From Ctena decussata (taxonomy: Eukaryota; Mollusca; Bivalvia; Lucinida; Lucinidae): DNA of 64,000 nucleotides. Location of the stretch: the NCBI GenBank assembly GCA_963989385.1, contig OZ022508.1, positions 55,777,087-55,841,086 of the forward strand. Reading direction: 5' to 3'. The notes beneath the pieces were generated by a model. That model made no database searches and was not told the origin of the DNA. It was given only the letters and a program-made list of their open reading frames with translations. A program made the position numbers and the translations under genes. Shown piece after piece: positions 1 through 13,200 of the stretch (position 1 is the first letter of the stretch; every line of letters starts with the position of its first letter).

Positions 1-1202
1 AAAAAACAAAATACCTTTTCCTTGTAAACGATGAGCTGGTTTAGAAAAATCTAATTAAAGTCCTCAACTCAAAACAGAAAGCAACAGACTAATAATAGTT
101 TCAGGCCCATACAATAGCAGTAGGAATTTTCAAGTACACATAAATTTGGTTCACTTTCATGGCTAATTTGCTTAACAAGCAAGCCCATGTCAAAGTTCAA
201 AAAGTAATCTTCGCAAAACCAATCGGAACTGCAAAATTTTATAGCCATTCTTTTAACAAAAGATTTGTTCTTTGATTATGATTTAAAAGGAATAACATAA
301 CTGCACAAATGACTACTTTGTGACTATGCCGGGAGCTATTTTGTTCACTTTTTCCTATTTCATACTCTGCATGTCTCCCATTTAGTTTATTAAATCTGAA
401 CTTCTGGTCCTCTTGTATTCTTTGTTCATTAACATATAGGCCTGAAATTCATTTTCAGCCGTTAGTACTTTTGATACACCATAGCAGATTTAACTACCAA
501 TGTTTATAGTAAAAGTGTTTATAGTAAAAGCCACAAAAACTTTGTCTATTTTCTTTCTTTCTTCCAATATCAACACCATGAAAGCTTTAACATCATAAAC
601 ACTATCAACCCAAGCATAGCTGAATCTACTGTAATAATATGAAATTACCATTTTGCACTTTCAGAGAGTCCAGCACAGACTCGGACTTATGTTCTGAAAC
701 TATTCAACATAGCAATAATCATTTATACAGCAATCATTATATTGTATGGAGCTTGTCCTGAAGCTGTATCATTTTAACAGCAGAAACAAAGAGCATTTAA
801 TTATTGAAATTAAAGTAACTTTCTTGTATTATTTTACATAAATGTGAAATACACACACTGGAGAAGTTGCAAAACTATGAAGAATAAATGATTGGTGTTG
901 AGAGAAAAAAGGATGTGCCAGCAGGAATGACTCAGATCAGTCTGCACATATACACGTCTTCATTTTTTGGCCAACTGGTATAATGGCTTTGGAGAAGAAA
1001 CTGTTGATGGATAGAAAGATGAAGACAGACAACAATGGAGACTTGTTTTTATCTGTGTTCCTTAGTTCATATTCTGAGTCATTGCCATTTATCAATTGCT
1101 CAGTCAAGTTCCAATGTTTTATATATTCTTTGTTTGCATTATGTGTTTAGCTCATCTGAGCCAAAGGCTCTTGGAGAGCTTATAGGATAGGCAGGTATTT
1201 AC

Positions 1203-1272
1203 CTTGCTCGGCCTGGGTCTGCAAGATTCCATTCCTGAGGTATGCATGGGTTAATGCTTCTAGATAATCAGT
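1203..1272 (-). CDS. AGBL2: Candidate AGBL2-like exon 21 (alternative C-terminus)
   Basis: 70 nt. It encodes [23 protein letters not shown] between TTTTTCAG and GTAAAT, entered in phase 0 and left in phase 1. It fits exon 20 only if exon 20 is spliced at 5597. The peptide looks like a real amphipathic helix, but I do not recognise it. The continuation would lie outside the window. Confidence 0.52.
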
Positions 1273-4200
1273 CTGAAAAAGAATATAAATGTATGACAGA
1301 GAACTCTATCACTAAAACCAACTTTACAAAAACAACAAGGAACAGATTATACATTTAAATCATCACCAACAGCTAATCAACTTGGAAATTTTAACTTGAT
1401 CCAACAAACTAATTCCATAAATATTCTGAGATTATCATGGACTATACTATAAACTTGTAAATTTTCATAAGCATCATGGACTATACTATGAACTTGTAAA
1501 TTTTCATAAGCAATCTTATCACAACCACACTGAAGAACAAATTAAACATAATCAGAAAATGTGATTGTCTTCTGTAAAGCAAATACTATCAAATTACAAT
1601 GGAACAATAAGCAAAGTCAAACTGCTTTCCACATTTGGTACAAAATTTATTATTCCTATCAACGATAAAATACAATTAATGATTAGTAGTGACTAGGTTT
1701 ATCATCCAAAGATCTGCCACCTTTTAAAAAAAGCTAATTCAAAATATTAATGAAATAAAAAATTTATCTTTGCACTGTCTATGCTTACTATTCCTACAGA
1801 TCTAATCTAAATGACACTGAAGCATGAAGCAAGGGTGTAGTATTTAATAATTTGTTGCTTTGGGTTTTCATCTTCAGCCAATGGAGAGTAATCCATTACA
1901 GACATTCCAAGAAATTTAACCACTGTAAAATCAGTGATTAAATATCCTGAGCAGCCTTTTATTCAGTTGGTAGTCTGGCTGTCCTGCCTGATAATGGCAA
2001 AATTTAAAGACAGGACTTCTCTACTGGTGGTCTGGTTCCCAGCACATATAGGTACAGGTACAGTGTAAAAACTTATTCAACCAATCAGTGGACCAGAATT
2101 ACCAAATTAAACTGAATATTTGTACATAGGGTAGTATATTAAGTTATTAAGATTCTCTTTAGTTCTACTAAGAAATGGATCAAGGGAGTAGAAAGGTCAA
2201 TTATAAAGAAGATCACTCAAGAATGTCACTGTTATTGCATGTATACATTGTTTTGTATAACACTGGTAAGCCAGACCAGAAATACAAAATCTTTCGATTT
2301 ATTTCACATTATACATCTTTTGATGACAAACTGGAACATATTTTAGACAGACCCTAGCATTGCTCTGACTTGCCGTCTTTTTTTTGTGTGTGTCTTTTTT
2401 TAAACTCTTGTTAATTCTCTCAAAAAGCAGATAACATCTACGATAATTCAGAAGAATAAAAGCCACAACAGCAAAGACATTCTATGTTCTCATACAAACT
2501 AAGCCAGTCACCACTTTTTATTTAACAACAGCGTACACCTGGACCTCTTTATAAGTAGTTCTAAGCCTATTTTTCAAATATTTCATAACCAAAATGACTA
2601 ACTTCCATGGATGATGGATGCAACCCTTCCAAAACAAGTCTACTCTTTAAAGAAAGAGTCTGCTCCTATGAAAAATTATTTCCATTTAGAATTGACCCCC
2701 TTTAAAAGGGAGTTAAAAATAATTATGACAGAGTTGCCACCTCTGAAAAATAACCTATCATCTTGGTATTCAAAATAATATCATAGCTGATTGTGTTATA
2801 AAGAGATCTAGGGTGATATCCAAATCCCAGTAAAGAAAGCTAAAAGGTGTATCACAATGACAGACAAACACAAACACTTCAGGCTATTGCAGAAGCTATG
2901 TTTTTATTTTAGGCAGACAGTTACAAATTCAAAGGAGATCTAAACTCACTACTATTTATCCACCTTTTCATAATGAACAACTCTGAACAGAAACAATTTG
3001 TTCCTTTTCTCCATTCTTCCTTAAAAGGAAACAAACTCTTTTCCATTTAGACTGTTCTCTCTCTTCAGTGTTTGCCCCAGATAATAACCAAATCAGATCA
3101 TTTTCATGAGATTTATTGGTGTAGACTGGTTACTTATTCAATGAAGAACATCTTCACCATTAAATCTACTGAAGACCTGAAATGACCAGGATCAGATCAT
3201 TATCTGGGGCAAACACTAAGCCTGTTAGAGGCTTTGAAGAGAACTCTTGCAATTAAGAACCTCCGCTTGCTTCAGGTTCCAAAGTGCAGATTATATTTTA
3301 ATTACATCCTTTGAGATCAGAGGATAGATTCTGAGACATCTAAAATTTGAGCTCGATGAAGACTATTATTCTAGATCATCATCTTTTATATTATTTGGAT
3401 CCTTTTGAAAATAATCAGTCTTTGAATCGACTGCCCAATTAAAATTAAGAAATTACAGTATGTTTTTTTTTTTTTTTTTTTTTCTGGTTTCGTCACCAGA
3501 TATTGTCAGGGTCACTGACGAGGCTTTATTAGCCGAAACTACGTAGTCTGGCCCATGTTACTACTTCTGTATGTATTCTCTGCTCTTGAAGGAACTTTTT
3601 TAGATTTTAATCTTAACTGTGAAGATTGCTCTTCATAGCCTCTAACCTATATGAAGTGTTATCTACCATATTTATTCAGTTACAAGTTCTGGTTTCTCCC
3701 TTCCAAAACCACCTCAAAGATATAGACTGATCTTATAAGACAGATATAGAGATTTCATTTGTTTTGTAAAGAGAACCCCATTTTTAGTTGAATTATGCCA
3801 GACTGATTGAAATATTTGTGGTAGTTATCTTATACCTGAACAAATACATCTAAAGACAGTAAGATCCAGGCTAGTGGCAATCTCAGCCCAGTTGTTCAAA
3901 GCATCGTTAGGCTAACGAGCTCATTAAGAGGTCAACTGTTAAGTGTTTTACGACTTTATAGCCAAATACACTAATTTTTTTTGTTGAATATATGTTAAAA
4001 GCTTTTGCAATGCAAAAGCTTCTCACATTTTTTTTCAACAAAAAATGTTGGCATGTCTGAGTTATTAACATTTAAAATTTTAACATCAAGTTAACTAATG
4101 ACGTCGTTAGTTTTGAACAACTGGGCCCTGACTGAGGTATGTGCACATGTATATGCACGCTTTCTGAATGGTAGAATGCATGCAGTTGGTTGCTGTTGAA

Positions 4201-7200
4201 GCTCTTGTATTATATAGGATGTACTAGGTGGGCATGTTGATCTGGTTCTTGACTGTCTTCAATTTTTTATTTGCTGTAGCCAATTCTAAAACTATTACAA
4301 AGCCAACCCATCACCACTAGCACCAGAATATTGATAAAAGCTGTTTCTGCTGACACATAAAGAGCACCAACACCAAACTTCATCAATCAATCCTTGAAGC
4401 AAACTTTTATTATTATTATTTTCTTTTTTAATAATGCTTTTACTACACTATTGTGCCCTATTAAATTTTATGTTAGTTAAGCATCTGTATCCTAGCCACT
4501 TCAAAATAATTTTCAATAGCTAATTACTTTGTTAAGCTTAAGCCAATCAAACACTTCAAACTACTAAGACAAAGTGTGTTGGACACAGAATATGTCTTTC
4601 AATGCAGTTCATTAGCAGCAAAATTAAGATATCCTCTACATGCTATTTAATAACTGGCTACACCATCCATCACAATGTAAAACAATAACTCACTTTTAAT
4701 ACTGACTTCCCTGAATAAGTTATCTAAACCACAAACATTTTAGTTCACTTTTCACCCTTTCTAATGAATCATGGTTATTCAAGTTTATGCTATATACACA
4801 ACAGAAGCTGTAAGATGAATATATGAATACAAAATTAAAATCTACCAATTTTTGACAATATTAAACTAGAGGATTGACTACACAGGCTGGTACACAGTAA
4901 AATCTGTTAACTGCATCTTCTTTAATTTAGCATCTACAGTATTCACATGAATTTAGCACCAATTTCTACAAAAGAGTTAACTGCTCTTTGCAACAAGGTT
5001 TGTGTTTTCTCAATGCTAATGAAATTGTAAAGAACATTTACTCTATTTCTTTGGAAAATACGTGGAAAATAGTGGTACTCATGTTTCCAGAAGGCACTTC
5101 AGTTACACATTGAAATTAAGTATAGAGTCTAAAAAATAGCTGTCTAAAGAGCATTTAATGTGATTTGTCTGTAGTTACTTTTTTAGCTTTCCTGGAATAC
5201 ATTATTTATTTGTGTAAGTTTTCAGATACAATGACAGAAATAGCTAAAATTTTGACAAAAATCTAAAAGCTTATACTTTCAAAGCTCTATCACCAGCAAA
5301 ATGTTTCATTTTCAAGCTTCTTTTTTATTTCATATGTAATTCCTATCATTGCTATTGCATATTTTTTTATAAATCTGTGGGCTCGTTCAGCACAATTACT
5401 TGGGTAAACCCGAGCAATGGTCGGTATTTCTCAGGTTTACCCGAGTAATTGCCAAACCTGTCCACTGTAATTGTGCATATGAGCATGTACCAACCTGTGT
5501 ATACCAGAGTTATTAAAATATCAGGGAGTGCTGAGTAAGTCTAGTTCACTGCAGATATAGGTGAGAGACATATTGTTATGTTTCATCACACTTTACCCCT
5601 GCTTTAGTAGGTGTGCTAGTGTCATTATCTGCATTGCTCACAGCTAGGGCTTGTGTATCCTCAACATCACACTTAGCTGTTTCTAACAGTTTCCTTGGCT
5701 GAAACAACCAATTAAATTGTCATGAATTTTTCCCATATTAAGACACTTTGAACTGTTCTAGGATGAGGTAATTTGATTTCTCACTGTAATGGACCTTTCT
5801 GTCCTGAATGTCAATGTTCCAGAATGATAAAGAAATGTATTTGTCTATAATTTTGACAGTGTCCAATTGCTTCTCCATAAAAACAAAAAATGCCTCTCAT
5901 TCTAAAGACCCACATACACAATAATTCTTGTTCAGTTTTTCCTGTGCCGTTAAAATGACCATTCAAAAACTGTAAAAGGTTTTTACATAATACAATTTTT
6001 GTGCTGTAAAAGTTCTTAAGAAAAAGGTCCTAGAGACTTGCAAAGTAAAACTGGAGGCAGATGAAGAAGATGTATTCTTTGAACCTTATGTTCTTAACAA
6101 GCGTGTTCTCTTGTATCAAATAGACTAGCTATGCTGTTGTGGGATCTGACAAGAACATATCCTTCAATATTTAGCTAGATGAAAGACTATAAAATATAAA
6201 GTTTTCTTGGAAGGAGCACTGTAGCTAAATATTTCCCACAAAGCATTCAAATGAACATTTGTTATTAATGGTGCAACTATGTTTTTCTTTGATTTTGATT
6301 GGTTTTGATTGGAAAATGATTAATAATAGAAGTAGTTAATTTCTATTCTCATTATTTTTCTTTTACAATATTTAAGTGATCATAATTTCTGTGTACATGG
6401 TAAAACATTGTCACTGAAAAACTTGTACCGGTATATTGTAATCTTCTACAAGAACAATGATTGTGTATTTGGCCTTTAATGAATGAAGAAATAGGAAGAA
6501 AATGTCACATAATTATCTCAAACTACTTTCCTTGTCTGGAACTCTGACGCTGGACTGACTTGATTACTGGTCAAAATGCCTAAAGTTCAATACTGCAAAT
6601 TGCAAAAGCAACCAGACCTGATTCTTTACTTTTTGCTCAAACATCTCTGTCTGAATAATAAGGATCTTCACATTATCATCTCTGTCAATGAATAACAATG
6701 TCTTTATAAGACTTACTTCCATTAACTTTAGAAATATAGTGTACATCAAGTTATAGCAAATAATCAATAGTTTTTTGTTTTGTAACAATCAAAAGAGACA
6801 TCTGAAAAGAATTTTTTTATAAAGAATAAAATATTGTAAAGTGCTTAAATTTTGGGACACCTAGAAATAATTAATTTTCCATTTGGGACAAATGGAAAAT
6901 TAATTATTTTTAGGTGTCCCATTAATTACACTGAACATTATTCTTAAAAGGCATGTTAAAACATTGACAATCAAAAACTGCAATGATAAATTCAAAGACC
7001 AAAGAAAAAACTTTAATGTCTATTTTTAAACCAAAAAAAAGTTTTCAATTGATGTTAAGTTTTACTGCATAAATCAAATCATACAACACTGTGATAAGAG
7101 TTAGCTTAAAACTTGGTGGAACATTTGTGCCATTATAATTCTACATCAGGTTAAGATACATACTTTTGAGCAAAGCAATACATTTTAATTCATATCTATT

Positions 7201-10200
7201 AACTAAATACCATAGTATTAAGCCATTTCAAGCACTTTATAATAAATACTCTTGAAGTTCTAAATGTAGAAACTGCACATAAACGCTAAGATTTTTGCCT
7301 GTCTAACAAAACTATGCAGACATGGGGATTTTTACTCTGTTTCTATGTGCACCAAATCAGACTATATTTGAGCCACAAAGACAAGAAAACCAACAATGTG
7401 GTTGTGCGCCCAGTGCATACTCATATCAGCCTGGGCATCCACCCAGTCTAATCACTCTTCACTAGGCCCTTACAGGGTAGCTAAGGGTCTAAGCTACCTC
7501 CATGTGGGCAGCAAAGGCTCTGATCAGACTGGGTGGATGCCCAGGCTGACCTGAGTCTGTGCTGGGCACACAACCACTTTGTTGGATTTGTCATGTAGGG
7601 GCTCATATTACTGTTTATCAGTATGTTTCTGATTTTAATTTTTATTCACTTGTTGTTTTTCTTTACATGTTGACAAAGCTTTCAGTTTCAGACAGAAATC
7701 ATGCCAAGTGGGTATAACAGACTGGCCACTTCAGGCCCTTTAAATAATACACTACAGTCACAAAGTGTATTCTTTCTATGAGCTGTATACTTTCTTACCC
7801 TCTGAGTATACAAATTTTGTTCAAGCAAGTTGAAGATTACTTAATATTAAAGTTTTTGCTACTTTATTCTCCCTTAACTGTTTCTGTTGCACACATAATT
7901 TACATAATTATAATTCTCTACCCTGAAATTTGGAGGCTTATAAACAAAAGCAAGCATAATATACATGATATCTATTTTTCCAAATAAAATACATGAAAAA
8001 AAAAAAGAAATATCTAATAGTTATTTGCTTAACACAAACACATCCCATCAACTTTTATACATATGTATTAATAACCTCACCACTTTGAATGTTAATAAAT
8101 CCAAACAACCTTAACTACATTTTATCTTTCACTTTTACCTGATTTAAACAGATTTCACAAATCATTATCCAAATTATCCCCAAAAGCATCTGACACAGTG
8201 ATATCATTCAATCCAGCAATAACCTCCAGCTGCCCTAAGACAAGCCAAACCTCTTTCTATAGTTTTAATCTATTATGGCTATCAATAGAACAAGTATTCA
8301 GGTCCACACAAAGCAAGTGAAATACTTTCAATTGCCCACACTTCCCAAACTCACAGGGCACCATTTGATGGTAATTCTGAGTCAATTTCTATTCATTCTT
8401 CACAAAAACATGTGTTTGGTGCCTAATTAAAAATGCCTCACTGAGGGAATTCTCAGAAGGAAAAAAATCATTCCAATGATTTATATGTAAGCCCATTTGA
8501 AATCTACTGAACAAATAAAAAGATAAGTAAAATGAAATCCAATACCTTTCCCACTTGTAATCTTAAAAATTAAAACCCAACCTTTATAGACAAAACTTTC
8601 TTTTCAAAGTACATATAAAAAGTCCCTGTTAACCACATGAAGTCTATATAATTCTGGAAATACAATACCAAATCTGGCTTTCCGTAACTGAATTTCAGAA
8701 CCTGTATAACAATTGCAACAGAAGCAATTAGCATGTTTGCTTTGAGCCAATTTACAGCTATCCTTACAATCACAATGTAAGTGAAGAAAAAAAATTCAGT
8801 CAAAGTACATACCGGTAATTAACGTATTATTAAAGCAGAAATTGTATTTTTTTATGAAATTAGCTCTTAAAGCATTAAAGTTTCAAGAAATATATATATA
8901 TTTTTTTTCTTCAAGCAAAATTATGGAAGTAAATAAAGTACCTTACTCAAAATATTAAAATTTAAATAAATTAAAACTCAGTAAAGCTTATGTGTGTGCA
9001 TACTTTCCAGATGGTGGCATTTACTGAATTCTTGAGGTGTAGGATTTTAACAGTATAGGAAAATCAAATTTACCCCAAAGCAGTCAATCCAATGTGGCTG
9101 CTGCATCTGCAATACTAATTTATTCTGTGTTTACAAAGCAATGATAACCAAGTAGCATATGTTGACATTCTCTCCTCAGAGCAGCCATTGATTTTCATAC
9201 AATAATATTATATATTGGCTTTGGTATGATTAAATGGATTTACAAATGGGTTTATTTCACTGCATAATGGATTAGGCATGGAGGGCTGTTGTTAAGGTCA
9301 AGGTTAAGGTCACAACATACACTATGTAAGCTTGTTACTATGGTTACTCTCAATTTTACCCTTTTCTGAAGTTGTTCCTCTGAACGCTCTCTTGCAGGGT
9401 TCTGCACTATACCCTCTGCTCTTTCATCATTTGATTTGGGTCTTTTAGGAGAAGCATTTGTGTAGCGCATTTGCTGAGCATTCTGTTACCACAATATAAT
9501 AATCATGTGACTAAAATGTGTATTGAAACATCATCATGTAAAGACAGACCTTATCAAAACTCCTACCAGATGAAGAAAACTATACAATACAGTATCATGC
9601 TACAAAAAAGGAGCAAGAAAATGAATGCAGTAAAAAGCAGAATAGTATGTTAATGACTATAACATTAATTTCTATGCATTTTTTAGTCTCTTTTTGCACC
9701 CCTTTCTTACCAGCTTTGCACCCTTAATTCCTCTAAACATTCACTTTTAAAACAAAGCTATTTTGGATTACATTTTCAGAAAAATTAAACACCAATACAC
9801 TTGATTGCTGTGAGCCAATGTTTATGTATTTCCAAACTTTTTATTCAACTATTTGTGCGTAAATAACTTTGACAGTGTCTGCTACCAGTTTATTCAGTCA
9901 CATGTGTAAATATACTTAGTTTATTCAGTTACATGCGTAAATATACTTAGTTTATTCAGCTACATGTGTAAATATACTTAATCAATGAGCTAGTTTTGAA
10001 AATCTGTTATATTCCAAGAATTAAGCATTTTCACATTGATAATAACCTTCACCACATTCAACAGTACTGTGTCAATTCAAACCACATAATCAGACAAACA
10101 TGATGCAACAGTAATTACTCTATATATCTGGACAGCTTCACTCTTACCTATGGACTTTCAAGCTTTGAATTTGCATGGACATATTAGCTGCAACACGACA

Positions 10201-13200
10201 AAACCAACAAAGTGGCATGTGCACCCAGGAAAGACTCAAATCAGCTAGGGCATCTGCAGTCTGATCAGAGTCCTTGCTGTCTGCATGGAGGTAGTTAGAG
10301 CCTTAGCTACCCTTGAAGTGCACAGCAAAGAGTTTGCTGGGCACTCAAGCCACTTTGTTGGTTCTGTTATATCAATTTGTCACGGCAAGAGTTACTTTAC
10401 AAACATTTGGCTGCACTAAAACAGAGCTGGCACTGTAGTTTGCCTGCTTTGAATGTGTACAGACATCCCCTTGACCTACACCTTGACCACTGATCAGAAA
10501 TGTCTGTCCAGTTATAAAGAGAAAATAGTTTTAAATGACAAACATCTACATTAAACCTACACCATTCAAAACCAAAATGATACAACATGCATACTTAATT
10601 ATTTTCCCCAAAATCCATACAAACATAAATAAACAAGTTTTCTTTAGTTGTACATATTTTCAGTGACAAACTGTACATGAAATCATACATGCACTAAAAC
10701 ACTTAAAGACTGCTCCATTCATAAAACAACACATACAAGGCATCATGAACTTACAATTCACCAACTGCTAGTGGGAGTTATTACATCTTTTAACCTATAT
10801 CTACTATTGTAATGTATGTAAAATTTTGTAATTGTGTATCTTCGTAAGCTTTGGGAAGAACTGCAACCATTCAGCTGTTTCCCTTTGCAAATGAGCCGCG
10901 ACACGACAAAACCAACAATGTGGTTGTGCGCCCAGCTCAGACTCAGATCAGCCTGGGCATCCGCCCAGTCTGATCAGAGTCTTCCCTGTCCCCATGGAGG
11001 TAGCTTAGACCCTTAGCTACCCTTTAGGTGCTTAGCCAAGAGTCTGATCTGACTGGGTGAATGCCCAGGCTGATCTGAGTCTTTGCTGGGCGGACGACCA
11101 CATTGTTGGTTTTGTCGTGTCGCGGCTCAAATATTGAAGGAAGAAAATGTAATGACTCCCATTCAACAGGACACAAACAAGATACAGCCAAATCATGATC
11201 CTTAACACACAACCTGGTCATGGTTTTACCTTTAAACTAAGGCATGTCCTTTCATTTGTTTCTCCTCTTAGTAACTGCATCAACTTAGGTAAAAAATATT
11301 CTTTTTAGTTTTATCCACATGTATATTAAAATGACTAAAGATATCAGAATAAATGTTTGATCTGAGGTTCCAAGAGTCTAATAATGATGTGCCTCAGGAC
11401 ACAGCCGGTTTTGAATATCTCTTGAAAGCAACACATACTGAATTTACGAAAAAGAGCATCTGCTTGATGCATACAATAACATATCTACATTGTCAACAAT
11501 TTCTGAAATGAAGTTATCCATTTATAATACTGATTACGGCATACCTTACTATTCCATCAATTTTATGTACCATATGGTGAAAAGTGTAGAACCTCATCAA
11601 ACTGCTCCATTGGATCTGTTTGATCAGGCTCCACACTGTTTCTATTAAAATACTTTAGATTATATATACAATAATATCTAGGTGGTTATTAATTTACTAC
11701 ATTAATGTTCTGGTAATCTATCTAATGAATACTTTGAGGTACTGAGATCTGTGAAGAAATTTGTTGCTACATAAGGTTAAGAAACAATATGAAGATTTAT
11801 CCTTTCCCAAATTGGCTGTTAGTTTTATATAAGGAACTATATAAATACAGTAAAGGAGTAATCAGAGTCTATTTCAAACCAACAGTCAGATTCTATGCCA
11901 AAACCACGGTGTGTCATTCAAAAGATCACTGCATTTTCTAAAAATAACAAAAGGCAGTCATCCAGATATTCTCTTGCTCGAAATTAGTACAGCAATTTCT
12001 ATGCTTTCTTTAAATGACTCTTAAATACTCAGCATCCACAAACACAGCTTACACTGTGTCTTGTGTATAGTACCAACAAATGTGTCTATGGAATGTCTCA
12101 GATATTAGTCTACCACTGGCATTGGAAAATCAATTTGCAACACTGTCAAACCACATTTTCCCTTCTCTAAAATATATAGGTACTGGGACACCACAAACAT
12201 TATTGTAATTACTTCTTGAATTTATCCTTAATTTAAACTAGTAATACAAGATTCAATTGATCTTTTTAAACTCTTGTAACACTTGATTGTATAAGCTGTT
12301 AATAGGTCTTTCATCCTGTCATATCCAGCGTGGCTTCCAGCAAGAAAACTTACATACAACACACTCAGGGTTCTGAAACAGATTCTGATAGCTGCATTGA
12401 AATGGGCTGCAAAATGAAATGTTAGTGACGTTAGCATTCAACAGGTTATAGATGAGAGAAAGAGCAGAGGAAGGAATATACGGAATAAGCCACAGAACCA
12501 GTGAAATGTAGACTTTAGCAAAACAGTTATGGAAGTGAAATATATCTACCATACAACACAAACATATGAAAGATATAGTGTATAACTCATGAGGTCCTGC
12601 ATGTGAGAAACTGAATACTATGTTTATTTAAACAGGCTAACAGGGGTCTGATTATAATATGTCCAAATCATTATCACCCCCATTTGTTGGGAAAGTACCA
12701 ACCTATATATTCAGAACAGAAAACATTTTGTTTTGGGTGCAATAATATGTAAATGATAAATATGAAAAATAACAACAAGTGTGAAAGTCTTGTTAACTGA
12801 CATCTTGTTCTGTAGCTGGGTTGATGCAAAATTCACAGATCTTCCAGTGTACTCTGAGGAATCAATAGAGTAAAATTGGCCAGTCTGCAAACAAGTGCAA
12901 TCTAACCTGTGTCTTGGCTGTAAACTAAAATTCAATGGTATCTTTTTTTCTTCATTTTTCACTGCATAATGAGTGAATACTAGCATGCATAGAGATCTTG
13001 CAAATTTGGGCCAATGATTCATCATAGCCATAGTAAAGTTAAAAGGCATCAGAGAACTGATTCAGTCAAGAATAATATCAAAATAATTTAGTAAACAATA
13101 GGAACTTAACAGATTAATATCAATTGAATAACATGAAATATAAGCTGGTACCCAGATAAATTTGAACTTGAAGGCAGAAAGAAATATCAAACATACCTTT

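Larger units (their letters stand above)
1273..5575. other. Non-coding stretch between candidate exon 21 and exon 20
   Basis: AT-rich intron or 3' flank. It contains a 39-bp tandem duplication, two MITEs and a poly-T-headed retro-repeat, annotated separately. ORFs here are short and lack family features. AATAAA-type signals for the minus strand occur near 5326, but none can be chosen as the real polyadenylation site. Confidence 0.6.
5699..9359. other. Intron 19
   Basis: AT-rich intron holding a perfect short palindrome at 6854-6920 and a MITE at 7370-7604. No other coding signal is seen. Confidence 0.65.

Noticed and set aside
12228..13049. Cluster of minus-strand ORFs of 69-112 codons in intron 18
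   Set aside because: No family resemblance, no phase-compatible splice borders with the carboxypeptidase exons, and typical of AT-rich chance ORFs.
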